Shown here: piece after piece, positions 45,382 through 54,938 of the stretch
Layout: every line of letters begins with the position of its first letter
How positions within the stretch are numbered: position 1 is the stretch's first letter
Assembly: GCF_013359935.1 (NCBI RefSeq)
Contig: NZ_JABMCB010000169.1
Span: forward strand, 1 to 64,000
Length of the DNA stretch: 64,000 bases
DNA from: Paenibacillus xylanilyticus
Lineage (GTDB): Bacteria; Bacillota; Bacilli; Paenibacillales; Paenibacillaceae
Direction of reading: 5' to 3'
Translations under genes and position numbers: made by a program
The notes under the pieces: generated by a model
What the model saw: only the letters and a program-made list of their open reading frames with translations
What the model was told of the DNA's origin: nothing
Database searches by the model: none

Positions 45382-46179
45382 CGGTAATCGAACTATGTTC
45401 TTGTCCACTCCGGCAATCGGTACAAGTTCTTGTCCTCAACTGCCAGTTCATTCTGATAATTCTCTTTTTTAATGCCAAGCCGACCGTGTTTAACCTCTCA
45501 TCGTGTCAGTTTTCCTTTAACAATATAAAAATTGTTATGTATTAAGGTATTTAATGAAGTTGTAACTGCGTGTGTTAAATGTTTAGATATATACCTAATC
45601 GGCAATCGGACTATGTTCTTGTCCATTCCGGTAATTGGCACAAGTTCTTGTCCCCAAAAGCAAATTCCAGTAACCAAGATTTCGGTTTTTAATGCCAAGC
45701 CGCCCATATTTACTTCTCACATCTTGCCTTTTGTCCCAAAACAACGTGAACATTTTCATGTTTAATGTAGCTTAATGAAGTATTAAGTGCATACGCTGAT
45801 TATTTAGATATCCATCTAACCGGTAATCAGATCATGTTCTTGTCCATTTCGGCAATCGGTACAAGTTCTTGTCCTAAAAGCTAGTTCCGATAACAATATT
45901 TCGCTTTCTTTACCCTATCTGCCCGTGATTTATCTCTAATCAATTCATTTGATCCATTAGAAATGAAAAAACTGTCCTGCACTATACTGACTATTGAGAC
46001 TTTAATTATTTCTCTTTTTATTTAGACGTGTATCTAATCGGTAATCGGACTATGTTCTTGTCCATTCCGGCAATCGGTACAAGTTCTTGTCTTTTGCTCG
46101 GGACACGAACTTGTACCGATAAAATAAAAAAGCCGCTAAAATAGCGACTTCAATGGGTCTATGTTCTTGTCCCTCGACA
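45382..46179. repeat. Right transposon end: four pairs of TnsB-like sites plus terminal site
   Basis: Sites of about 25 bp end in TGTTCTTGTCC or AAGTTCTTGTCC, preceded by CGG(T/C)AATCGG. Pairs start at 45382/45411, 45600/45629, 45821/45850 and 46039/46068, each pair 29 bp apart, and the pairs are 218, 221 and 218 bp apart. An inverted site lies at 46101-46120 and the terminal site at 46159-46172. The DNA between pairs also shares degenerate sequence (for example AATGCCAAGCCG at about 45472 and 45692), so the whole unit was duplicated in tandem. Confidence 0.85.
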
Positions 46180-46184
46180 CCTGT
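46180..46184. repeat. Target-site duplication, right copy (CCTGT)
   Basis: Matches 244-248. Directly follows the terminal TCGACA. Confidence 0.9.
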
Positions 46185-47591
46185 AGACCCACCACCAGAT
46201 CCACCAGATCCACCAGAAGAATTCCCGCTACTACCTGGAGAAATTACAGTAGATGGAGTATTCACAATAATGTTATTTTGTTGGATTCCTTGCACTTGGC
46301 TAGGTTTTGTATCAAAAGTAGATTTTTGAGCCCCTTCGTTAACTACTACGTTTGTTAGTTGTGTTGCACCAAGAATATGGGAAATGGCATTTAATACAAG
46401 ATTGGCAACACGAGTACCACTGCTTAGTTGAATTGTATTGTTGGAAGCTCCTGCGTCTACAGTTACATCCTGAATTGAGCCACGTTGCAATTGGACTGTT
46501 ACCAATACGCTGAAGAAATTAACATCGTCAAATTTACCATTAAGCTGCACAGTTGTATTGGCTGGTAGTTCTTTAGCCAACTCCACGTCGGTAAAACCTT
46601 CTCCATTTAAATCGCTTTCTTCCAACTTAGCAGAGGACTGAACTACAACTTTTTCAGCATGAGTTGTACCTTCTGCTACTAAGCGCACTGTACCTTCTTT
46701 TTTATTTACCACAACGTTTACCAGCACGGAATCCACAAAGTGAATAGAGTTTTCTCCACCGCCCTCAACATTCGTAGTACCATGAACCTTAACTTTTTTA
46801 ATGATGACATCGCCGCTGCCGATTCCAGCTCCCAGCAGCAGGTTCCCTTTAATTTCATAGTTATTAAGAGTTACACCAGGTACATTGATGATTACGTCAC
46901 CGTTGACAACTGTTGTCTCTTGATCGTTACCATACGTCCCAGGCTGATCAATTGTTAGCGTCTCGGCGGCTAGAGTTTTGTTGCCGATAGCAGAATCAAT
47001 AAGTACTACAGCTTCAGCACGAGTAAGCTGCTTCTGCGCTCCAAATGTACCGTCTGGATAGCCTTTCATGATGCTCTTTTCAACAATTGCAGCAATGCTG
47101 CCTTGGCTCCATGCAGGAATTTTGCTTGCATCCGAAAATTGTTTAACACTGTCGATATTGCTTATATCCAATCCAAGAATAGTAGAAATCATAGTTGCAG
47201 CTTCCTGACGGCTAACATTAGATCCCGGATGAATCGTTTGATCCGAGTATCCTTTTACATAGCCGGCTTTAACCGCCTTGGAGATATCACTATACGCCCA
47301 GCTCATTGGTGAAAGATCTTTAAAGTTAGTCCCTGTCGTATCTGTAAATCCAAACGTACGATTAATCATCACAATAAACTCAGCACGTGTAATTGCGTTA
47401 TTTGGTCTTACTGTACCGTCCTGATAACCTTTCAGATTTCCGCTGGAAATCCAATTCTGAATTTGCTGTTCTGCCCAATGTCCTTGTACATCACTAGCAG
47501 TTTGTGCAGAAACAGCATCCATAGAAGCCAATGCCATACTTATACTTAATACCCCAGCAGCTGCCCCGCGTAGCATTTTCCTTTTTCCCAT
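46180..47591 (-). pseudogene. SLH-domain surface protein, 5' portion interrupted by the transposon
   Basis: Starts MGKRKMLRGAAAG with a signal peptide (cleavage near VSA-QTA). Three SLH domains follow (about 35-75, 95-140, 155-200: WAEQQIQNW, WAYSDISKA, WSQGSIAAI), then a long Val/Asn-rich beta-helix-like region and a Gly/Ser linker where the element is inserted. The frame now reads 43 codons into the transposon to a stop at 46050, so a secreted, SLH-anchored protein without its C-terminal domains may still be made. The missing part is at 1-248 and beyond. Confidence 0.9.
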
Positions 47592-49289
47592 GATACCCTC
47601 CGAATTTTATATAATGATTGACCTATAAAGAGTTGTTAAACGTTGAGCAATTATGAGATAAACAAGAAATACTAGTACATTTCAGCTAACTCACATCGGT
47701 ATATTCTACCATATCACATTATAACCATCTAGTACTTTTTACTCTATTCCTAAGATGTTTAGGATTTTTGTAATGCGTTACTTTAGTAGTGGGAAATTCA
47801 GTATGTAAATCTAGCTGTTACTTTTATGATTACTACTGGCGATAACTAGAAAGTTGCCTGTACCGCATGCTGGATCAGACACTCTGACTATTATCAATCT
47901 CTTTCCTAAATTAGAGATTCGAGAGTCGCCTCCCACCATTTAAAGATAAATCGTACTTCGGCCGTATCCCCGTCATAATACCCATCCCTACTCCACCTAG
48001 GAACGAATTGCTAATAACGATCAAACGTAATACCTACAGACGAATGCTTCATTCTCTCCATTACAATTTTTAATATTTATGTTTTGTTACACTGAAAGTA
48101 TGTGTATGAAGCTAATCATAAAAGTGTGGATATAACTAAGGTTTCAGGTAATGCATAGAAAAAATCGCCTCATGAAATCGAGGCGATTTCCTTTAGAATA
48201 TGTGGGTGGGAGGAATGATCGCTCAGCACAAAAATTAATTAAGAATGAAACATCAAAAATACTATCCTTGTCTTCTAGGAGTTTTTTGGAGATGTACTAA
48301 ATATAAATGTTTATTACAAAGGCAGATTATCAAACTAATTCACACATATAGCTCTGCATAATTCCAATGATGTCTTCATTTAAAGCTGTCTGGAAACCGA
48401 ACACCTCCTCCTACGACTTAGCTAAGTATCTATTTGTATCGAACTTACGATCATTGTTAGGTTTTCCACCACAACTAGTAGGAAACAAAGCTTCTGATTC
48501 TTTTCTTTTCTGTGCCTCGTTTATGTGCGATAATATATTCAACAGGAATTTGTCGTTTTTGCTGGACCAATTGCTTACCCACTCCGGATCCTGACAGCTG
48601 TAGCCTCTGAGACTGAAAACAAACCGCCTTATGAAAAAGGGAAGCAATAGTGCAGTATGCTCCTTCATAGAAATAATTAGGTGTCTTATCCACACTCTGT
48701 TTGTAATCGCTTTCCATGTTGTGCTTCCCCAAAACCTAAAAAGGCTGATTACGCATTAAATGATTGACGAAAGTAAAAATATGGACCAAATCGAGATCAA
48801 TGTAGTAATCGAAAGGCGTTGCTTCATTCCTCTCATTTTTTCTCATGGCCACTTCGATATCTTATCAAACAAATTTACATTCATATTTTTTTCTGATTTA
48901 CATCTTGGCTAACATCAACCCAATTTGTGCGCTTTATATCGCGTTTTTATGCATAACGTTTTGAGAAACGGCCTCAAAAACGCACACGTACATAAACAGG
49001 AATTGTTTAATCAATATCCTTTAGTTCCCAAAACTTAAACGATTCAGCTCAATAGACTGGTTGCAGTGGATCAGTGTTCAATTCGTTTGCCTCAACTCAA
49101 CAAGAACTTAACTTTCATTAAATGTAACTCAGAATCTCGCGATTCATGGTTCATTATCGCAGAACAGTTGTGTCAAGAAAGACAACGTATAGTATGTTTC
49201 AAAGCCATTTATTGTCATCTGTATAAAAGTTTGCTGCGTAAAGCACGCTTACTATACTTAGGGCACAAGTCACTCGTCAGAAACCCGTG
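47592..49289. other. Long non-coding region upstream of the SLH gene
   Basis: About 1.7 kb. A hairpin at 48162-48189 (AAATCGCCTC and GAGGCGATTT) looks like a terminator. Overlapping open frames around 48400-48730 lack ribosome sites and recognisable motifs; they may be decayed mobile-element DNA. The SLH promoter lies at the left edge. Confidence 0.55.
48162..48193. terminator. Terminator-like hairpin
   Basis: AAATCGCCTC and GAGGCGATTT arms, 8-nt loop, A-rich before and T-rich after. No clear gene on either side. Confidence 0.6.
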
Positions 49290-49780
49290 GCGCGTTTCCG
49301 GGTAGGTACGCCATTTCAAAAGCTCCAAAAATTTTCTGTTTCCATGAAATGTTTGGCACTGGGTATGGATACCGTCGTGTATACCTACCTTTGTCGAGTG
49401 CAAGATACGTCTGTATCTATGATTCAGATGCCATCGCACGGCGCAATCCATGAAGATAGCCTATGATGTAGCCTCACGGTACCCTGTCGGCATCTTCTAT
49501 AACCACCACAGCTTACCGAGCAAGGAGTTTGCCTATTATTGAGCCTGGAACCTTCCTATGACGTTCAAGTCTACTATGCTGATCCGTAACTCTCCCTTGC
49601 AGCTTAGCCCTAAATGAGAACGCCAATGGCTTGCTGAGAGAGCTCTTTCCCTATGGGGCGGATTTAGCTCGCATTACCGATGCAGATAAAGAAAGAACCC
49701 TTCATTTCATCAGACCACGAAACGCTTAGGTTGGAGAACCTCTGAGGAATCTTTAGAAGAACTGTTTTTTCCTCTTAGAA
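49290..49780 (+). pseudogene. IS30-family transposase relic
   Basis: In several broken frames the IS30 transposase pattern can be read: GTTTGGCACTGGGTATGGATA for FGTGYGYR-like HWELDT, GAGAACGCCAATGGCTTGCT for the ENANGLLREL catalytic Glu region, and RPRNA-LGWRT with EESLEELF at the end. It parallels the intact copy at 11423-12379 but carries stops and frameshifts. Confidence 0.7.
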
Positions 49781-49826
49781 CCCGCTTTCCATTCGTATTG
49801 ATTATTTAGAAGGAGTGGAATAATTC

Positions 49827-50816
49827 ATGGTATCAAAAAAGCAAAATAATAAACGTAGAAAATTCAACAAAAAGTGGGTGATAATTTCTCTGATAGCCCT
49901 TATTCTTCTGGCCAGTACTGGCTTTTGGTATAGAAAGGAGCTATCTGTATTTGGTTTCAATGCAGTGTTAAAAAAAGAAGTCAAAACTACACTGGATAAA
50001 TCTTATAAACCAGTGGGGATTGAAAACAAGATCCCTATACTAGGAGTGAGTGAACCTTTTTCTTTACTACTGCTTGGTATCGACCAACGTAAAGAGGAAC
50101 CTAGTCGATCCGATTCAATTATTTATTCTGTAATACGACCTAAAGATGGTAAAATACTACTACTCTCTATCCCTAGAGATTCTTATACTAATATAATAGG
50201 AAGAGATGTAACATCAAAGATAAACTCTGCATATGCTTATGGCGGGGCGAAAATGAGTATAGATACCGTTGAGAATCTTCTGAAAAACAAAGTGAATTAC
50301 TATGCTGTAGTTAATTTTAACGGGCTGAAGGATATTGTTGACGCAATAGGCGGAGTTAAACTTCCCATAACAGAAGAATTTCTAAACAATGAAGGCTTAA
50401 GAGTAGAGGCTAATAAGCCAATTTATTATGGTCCAGATGCGTTAAGCTATGTCCGTTATCGTGGAGATTCTGATTACAAACGTACCGAGCGTCAACGTAT
50501 TTTTATCAGTTCTTTGATGGATAAAGTTTTGGAGTTTAAAAACATTTCTAAAATACCTGAATTAATAGATCTGGCTGGTTCTAACTTTACTACTAATATG
50601 GATTCTGAATTTATTTTGAACTTAGCAGAGAACGTCTATTTAAAGGACTCCCCTCCTACATTTGAAAATTACATGCTTCAAGGAAACGGAAAAATGAGAG
50701 GAACTACTTGGTATTACGATATTGATCCTGAAGATCTAGAGTACGTACAAGATCTTATTTCAAGCTGGTTAAGTAATTCTAATAAAGAACTTCTACATCC
50801 TAAAAATATCGATTGA
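49827..50816 (+). CDS. LytR-CpsA-Psr (LCP) family protein
   Basis: 329 residues. An N-terminal membrane anchor (WVIISLIALILLASTGFW) is followed by the LCP catalytic domain: LLLGIDQRKEEPSRSDSIIY, LLSIPRDSY, INSAYAYGG and YVRYRGDSDYKRTERQR with its Arg set. LCP enzymes attach teichoic acids or capsule polymers to peptidoglycan; the exopolysaccharide operon nearby could provide a substrate. AAGGAG before ATG. IS30 relics lie on both sides. Confidence 0.92.
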   Translation: MVSKKQNNKRRKFNKKWVIISLIALILLASTGFWYRKELSVFGFNAVLKKEVKTTLDKSYKPVGIENKIPILGVSEPFSLLLLGIDQRKEEPSRSDSIIYSVIRPKDGKILLLSIPRDSYTNIIGRDVTSKINSAYAYGGAKMSIDTVENLLKNKVNYYAVVNFNGLKDIVDAIGGVKLPITEEFLNNEGLRVEANKPIYYGPDALSYVRYRGDSDYKRTERQRIFISSLMDKVLEFKNISKIPELIDLAGSNFTTNMDSEFILNLAENVYLKDSPPTFENYMLQGNGKMRGTTWYYDIDPEDLEYVQDLISSWLSNSNKELLHPKNID

Positions 50817-51672
50817 CGGACGTGAAGCCAAGTCTTGGCAAAGTGGGATTCAAAGATGACAAACTCGCTGTTCACTGTATCTGATTAATCACAGACCACG
50901 GAAATAATTGAATGCCTATCCAAAGACTTTAAATGAGTATTATGAAGTAACTAACACAAAAGCGATCTCCATAGCTAAGGCTGATCTGTCATACGAATTG
51001 CTGTGTTATCTGTTCATGAATGTAGCCACACCTCCTACTTTTCCACGACTTTGACCACCGTATCCATCTCCTTGTGCCCAAACGTTTCTCGTGAGTCGTG
51101 AGTGAACCTCTTTAGGGCGCTGGGAGATGTGCTTGTCTTCAAAAAATTTGCACAGCTTCTGACGCTTATTTTTCTGATTAGATCCCTTCCCTAGGTCAGC
51201 ACAGTTTGATCAATTTCTAAATAAAGAACCTTGAAATCTTGGGTAAATATAGTAAAATACCACTATTCCCATTTAGAAAACTATCAATTATTATCTTAAT
51301 ATCAAAAAGTACTGTCGCCATCGCTATTAGGTCGCAATTTTATATGGAGGCCGTTTTTTCTGCAGTACTGTGTGTGATTGCTGGTGTCTTCCTTTGCGAT
51401 AAAGGGATACAATGTTAAAATCTTGTCTATAACTAAAAGTTTGTACCTTCCGAGGCTTTAGACAAGTAACATAGGAATTTTCAGGACGAGTTGACCGAAA
51501 CATAGACGTTTCGTTCCCGTCTTGATAAAACCATAAACGCATTAGATTGACTTATGTCATTTAATAATCGGGAACCCCCTACTATTGGTATAAATGTTAA
51601 CCCCTTGTCGCAAGCTTGCGATGTTCGTTTCTAATTAATTGGATTTTCCAGGTGATCGGAGGAGATTAATTT
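50817..51672. other. Intergenic region with IS30 fragments
   Basis: About 50870-50950 (plus strand) reads LINHRPRK, then a stop and NAYPKTLNEYYE, an IS30 transposase C-terminus. About 51025-51120 (minus strand) reads ETFGHKEMDTVVK, the IS30 catalytic Asp region, followed by a stop. The two are in opposite directions, so they come from different copies. TCGCAAGCTTGCGA (51608-51621) is a perfect palindrome shortly before the next gene. Confidence 0.65.
51608..51621. promoter_or_regulatory. Palindromic operator candidate before the Xre gene
   Basis: TCGCAAGCTTGCGA, a perfect 14-bp palindrome 52 bp before the start codon. Fits an autoregulatory site of the adjacent Xre protein. Confidence 0.55.
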
Positions 51673-52044
51673 ATGAATCAAGGTAACCGCATCGCAGAAT
51701 TGCGGGAGCAACGAAGCTGGACCCAGCAAGAATTAGCACATTCTATAGGGATTTCAAGAGCTGCTCTCTCCCACTACGAAAAGAGCCGCCGAAAACCCGA
51801 TTTTGAAATTCTCAACATGCTTGCTGACATGTTTAACGTATCGATCGATTATCTCGTCGGACGTACTAGGCAGCCCAATGTTATGATGGATCCGAAAGTA
51901 GAGGTTTTTTTGGATCAGCTTGAGCTATCTGACAAGGACTTGCTGAAGAACTTTAACTTAACAATCGATGGAAACACTTTAACCGATGAGGAAGCCAAAC
52001 GTTTTATCGCTTTTATGCGAATTGAACGAGGGTTGAAGAGCTAA
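51673..52044 (+). CDS. Xre-family transcriptional regulator
   Basis: 123 residues with N-terminal helix-turn-helix (IAELREQRSWTQQELAHSIGI, then SRAALSHYEKSRRKPD) and a C-terminal dimerisation helix region. GGAGGAG before ATG. It is not operonic. Its place between the LCP gene and the polysaccharide genes suggests a possible role in surface-polymer control. Confidence 0.88.
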   Translation: MNQGNRIAELREQRSWTQQELAHSIGISRAALSHYEKSRRKPDFEILNMLADMFNVSIDYLVGRTRQPNVMMDPKVEVFLDQLELSDKDLLKNFNLTIDGNTLTDEEAKRFIAFMRIERGLKS

Positions 52045-52531
52045 ACTAAATAAATGTTTTATCATTCTTTGATCAATCTCCTTTCATCAAACTAAGAACT
52101 TCATAATTAATTTCTCTCCTCTTATATCATCAAAAAAGCAACTCCTTATCCTTAGCCTTAACCACTACTTCATCTTTAAACGTTTACTATATTATAGCCA
52201 TCATAAATTCATTTAAAAACATGGCAGCCGTGTTATGTAAACCGTCTCAATAGAATCCAAAACCATTCTCGAATCAGAATTAATAAACTAAAACATTAAG
52301 TCTGTTAAAAACTAGCGCAACATTTTTACACTCATTTATTTATTTATTCTCTATTGATATCATTCATACAAACTTTCTAATGAACAAAAGGATGTAAAAA
52401 AAATAGCTGAAATAGTATGAATAATTCATGTATTTAACTAGTACAAACCATTATTTGAACGAATATGATGTTACATCAGAAATGGTATGAGGCATTTCAT
52501 TTCTATTCTTATAAAAAGGGTGGTGGGGAGT
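52045..52531. other. AT-rich intergenic region
   Basis: About 490 bp with no coding sequence. GAAATG and CATTTC arms near 52479-52500 form a short hairpin before the next gene. Nothing else recognised. Confidence 0.55.
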
Positions 52532-54325
52532 ATGACTAACTTTTTCACTAATTATCGTGCTAACGTAAAAGACTACGGTGCAAAAGGAAATGGGAAAGCT
52601 GATGATACAGCTGCAATACAGAAGGCAATAAACGCCTGTGCCTCTGGGGTTTATACCACTGTGTATCTTCCTAGGGGAAAATACAAAATCACCAAGACAC
52701 TGTTACTTCCTGAACAAGTGCGGCCTAATACTAGCGCAACTCAGGGAACAGGATTGAAAATAACTGGTGATGGAATGTATGACAGCGGTCTTATTTATAC
52801 TGGATCAAACTACGCAATATTTTCGAATAAGAGCTTGGCAGAGACCATTCTTTTTCAAGACTTCTATATCAACCATGCTAATGGAGGAGGGATATGTCTT
52901 CCCCAAGGGGCTCATCAAATGTTTGAGAGATTTTTCTCAAGTGCCTGCGGTGAAGGGAAGTATGGTATCTATATTCAGGGTACGCGTTCGGGGACGAGTA
53001 TGGAAGGCTACGGTTCATACATGTTATCATTTCGAAATTGCCGTTTTTGGCAGGAGACCGGTTATTTAGGTACAGGTGTAAAAATAGAGGATGTTGTCTT
53101 ATGTACGGAATTTAATAACTGTTTCTTTTCACGATCTGTTCGTAATTACCCACATCTGGAGATAGTTAATAGCCATGGCGTTCATATAACTTCTACCGCA
53201 TTTGAAAGATCAGAGCAATACGTTCCCCCAGCGAACCCTTCCACTGGAAGAACAGAAGAGTTGGTCCAAATCGAGGCACAGGCAGCCAATAGTAAAATGA
53301 CAGCTCCTTTAATTAAGCTCGATAATTCCCACTCTATCTCTATCCTGGAATCTCATGCAGAAGCAACGTATGAAACATTCGTTGGAGTTTACAATCATTC
53401 ATCGAAAGTCACCATAGATGGTTGTAGACTCGATCACTACGCCATAACGAGTTATAATCCTAATAAAGGCTACATCGTCACTATTGACCCTGAATCAACT
53501 AGTTCAACTTCTATCATTGTGGGACCTCGTAATTACCGTGTGCAATCTAATCATCCTGATACTACACATGGTCCAATCATTTTAGATCCTGTTGGCTGCG
53601 TGGTGGTTATGAACTTTGAAGACAATACACCGTACAGAGACTCATTTTATCTGACAGAAAGAAGAACTGTTCCTGTTATCGGAGAATCAGGAACTAATCT
53701 ATTGAAAAATCCCGGTCTTTTTTCCTCCTCCCCAACAGAAGCTCCTGTTGAAGCCGACCATGGTTTTACTTTTGCTCAACTTCCCCCTTCTGGATGTAGA
53801 GTCAAACAAAGTTTGTCTAATGGAAAGCAGAAGATCAGAATGTACACCAGCGAGCAACTAGACAAATATGATTTTTACACTTTTGTACTGGTTGGAAGTA
53901 ACAATGCTCATAAGTCATCTCCAGTTTTTGTTGACATCGGCGGGGATACGAATGATCTAACGCTAATTCTTCCAAGTGGGTCAGAACGATTCACAATCAA
54001 TAAAACACTTAGAAAGCAGTCGACTAATATCGTCGACATTGTGGTTTATGAACCAGTCGATTTTAACATTTATGCTGTCTATGTACTTCCAAACATTGTA
54101 AACCAGATTCCATATGGGGCTGAATCGACAGCTGTTTCGAAACTGATTGCTACAGTATCAGAAACAGCTGAACTAAGCATTACTCCAACGAGTAAATTGC
54201 CCAATCCCAGCACTGATTATAGAGGAAAGATAATTAGAATTGAAGGCGGTAGCGGGGTTTCAGATATGCTTTATATTTGTAAAAAGAATGCTGTAGATAA
54301 CTATGAATGGGTACCCATCGGTTAA
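52532..54325 (+). CDS. Right-handed beta-helix protein (pectate lyase/GH28-like)
   Basis: 597 residues from ATG 52532 (GGTGGGGAG two bases before; earlier frame start at 52487 has none). NVKDYGAKGNGKADDTAAIQ is the signature of the Pectate_lyase_3/GH28-like fold, with beta-helix repeats to about residue 370 and a beta-rich C-terminal half. No signal peptide. Such proteins bind or cut polysaccharide, in bacteria or in phage tails. It faces the exopolysaccharide operon and may act on its product. Confidence 0.82.
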   Translation: MTNFFTNYRANVKDYGAKGNGKADDTAAIQKAINACASGVYTTVYLPRGKYKITKTLLLPEQVRPNTSATQGTGLKITGDGMYDSGLIYTGSNYAIFSNKSLAETILFQDFYINHANGGGICLPQGAHQMFERFFSSACGEGKYGIYIQGTRSGTSMEGYGSYMLSFRNCRFWQETGYLGTGVKIEDVVLCTEFNNCFFSRSVRNYPHLEIVNSHGVHITSTAFERSEQYVPPANPSTGRTEELVQIEAQAANSKMTAPLIKLDNSHSISILESHAEATYETFVGVYNHSSKVTIDGCRLDHYAITSYNPNKGYIVTIDPESTSSTSIIVGPRNYRVQSNHPDTTHGPIILDPVGCVVVMNFEDNTPYRDSFYLTERRTVPVIGESGTNLLKNPGLFSSSPTEAPVEADHGFTFAQLPPSGCRVKQSLSNGKQKIRMYTSEQLDKYDFYTFVLVGSNNAHKSSPVFVDIGGDTNDLTLILPSGSERFTINKTLRKQSTNIVDIVVYEPVDFNIYAVYVLPNIVNQIPYGAESTAVSKLIATVSETAELSITPTSKLPNPSTDYRGKIIRIEGGSGVSDMLYICKKNAVDNYEWVPIG

Positions 54326-54392
54326 GAAAATATTTTGATAAATTTATCCTATGAGCTAATGTCTTTACCAGGTATTCGTCAGCCTATTGAAT

Positions 54393-54926
54393 TTAATTTA
54401 TCGTAAGTCTTTGATTTTTACGCATTTTAGAAAAACCAAAAAAACTGGAAAGGGATACTCCTAAAACAGCACCTGTTGTATCTAATATGACATCCGCCAA
54501 CTTGGGATTTCTACCTTCTACGAATATTTGGTGAAACTCATCAGATCCCGCATAAACAAAACAAAGCACTACCGCGATAAGCGCGGAATAAAGAATAGAC
54601 AAACGAAATCCCCGATAAAACAATTGAAATAAAATCCATGAAAACACAGTGTATTCGAACAAATGTGCTGCCTTACGAATGATAAATTGGGTCAATCCTG
54701 CCGCTCCGGATTCGCGCATACTGATCGATTCGCCCCCATACTTGAACTCCAGGGTTGATAGTGATTCCTCGATCCGGGAAATCGGCAGGTGTCTTTGTAA
54801 TAGGGGTTGAATATCTTGCTGACCATAGGTTTGAGATGACATTGTAAATATAAACACAGCCCAAATAATGGCGATTAAACTGTATATGATTATTCTCCCT
54901 TTGGATGGCTTCAATTTCCTTAACAA
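54393..54926 (-). CDS. VanZ-like membrane protein
   Basis: 177 residues, four membrane helices, with the VanZ pattern (KAAHLFEYTVFSWILF, then AGSDEFHQIFVEGR and DVILDTTGAVLG). Function of this family is poorly defined; often found in polysaccharide loci. Last gene of the minus-strand operon, 12 bp after manC. Confidence 0.85.
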   Translation of the reverse strand: MLRKLKPSKGRIIIYSLIAIIWAVFIFTMSSQTYGQQDIQPLLQRHLPISRIEESLSTLEFKYGGESISMRESGAAGLTQFIIRKAAHLFEYTVFSWILFQLFYRGFRLSILYSALIAVVLCFVYAGSDEFHQIFVEGRNPKLADVILDTTGAVLGVSLSSFFGFSKMRKNQRLTIN

Positions 54927-54938
54927 CCTATCACTCTC

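Larger units (their letters stand above)
249..46179. mobile_element. 45.9-kb Tn7-like transposon carrying arsenic and defence cargo
   Basis: Both ends can be placed to the base: left TGTCGGAGGACAAGAACATG, right (reverse complement) TGTCGAGGGACAAGAACATA, each bordered by the same 5-bp CCTGT. TnsB-like sites are repeated inside both ends and a complete tnsABCD set lies next to the left end. Unlike classical Tn7, the tns operon is transcribed toward the nearest end, so tnsD rather than tnsA lies beside it. The host SLH gene is interrupted and becomes whole again when the element and one duplication are removed. Cargo: a putative TnsF-like selector, an ABC-3C system, an arsenic region of about 23 kb, and stress and RNA-turnover genes. 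Confidence 0.93.

Noticed and set aside
249..46179. Insertion at the classical Tn7 site downstream of glmS
   Set aside because: No glmS-like sequence flanks either end; both flanks belong to one SLH gene.
48411..48732. Two overlapping minus-strand frames
   Set aside because: Neither has a ribosome site, and they overlap in different frames; more like decayed DNA than genes.
51327..51542. 71-codon minus-strand frame
   Set aside because: No start signals and it lies among IS30 fragments; no motif recognised.
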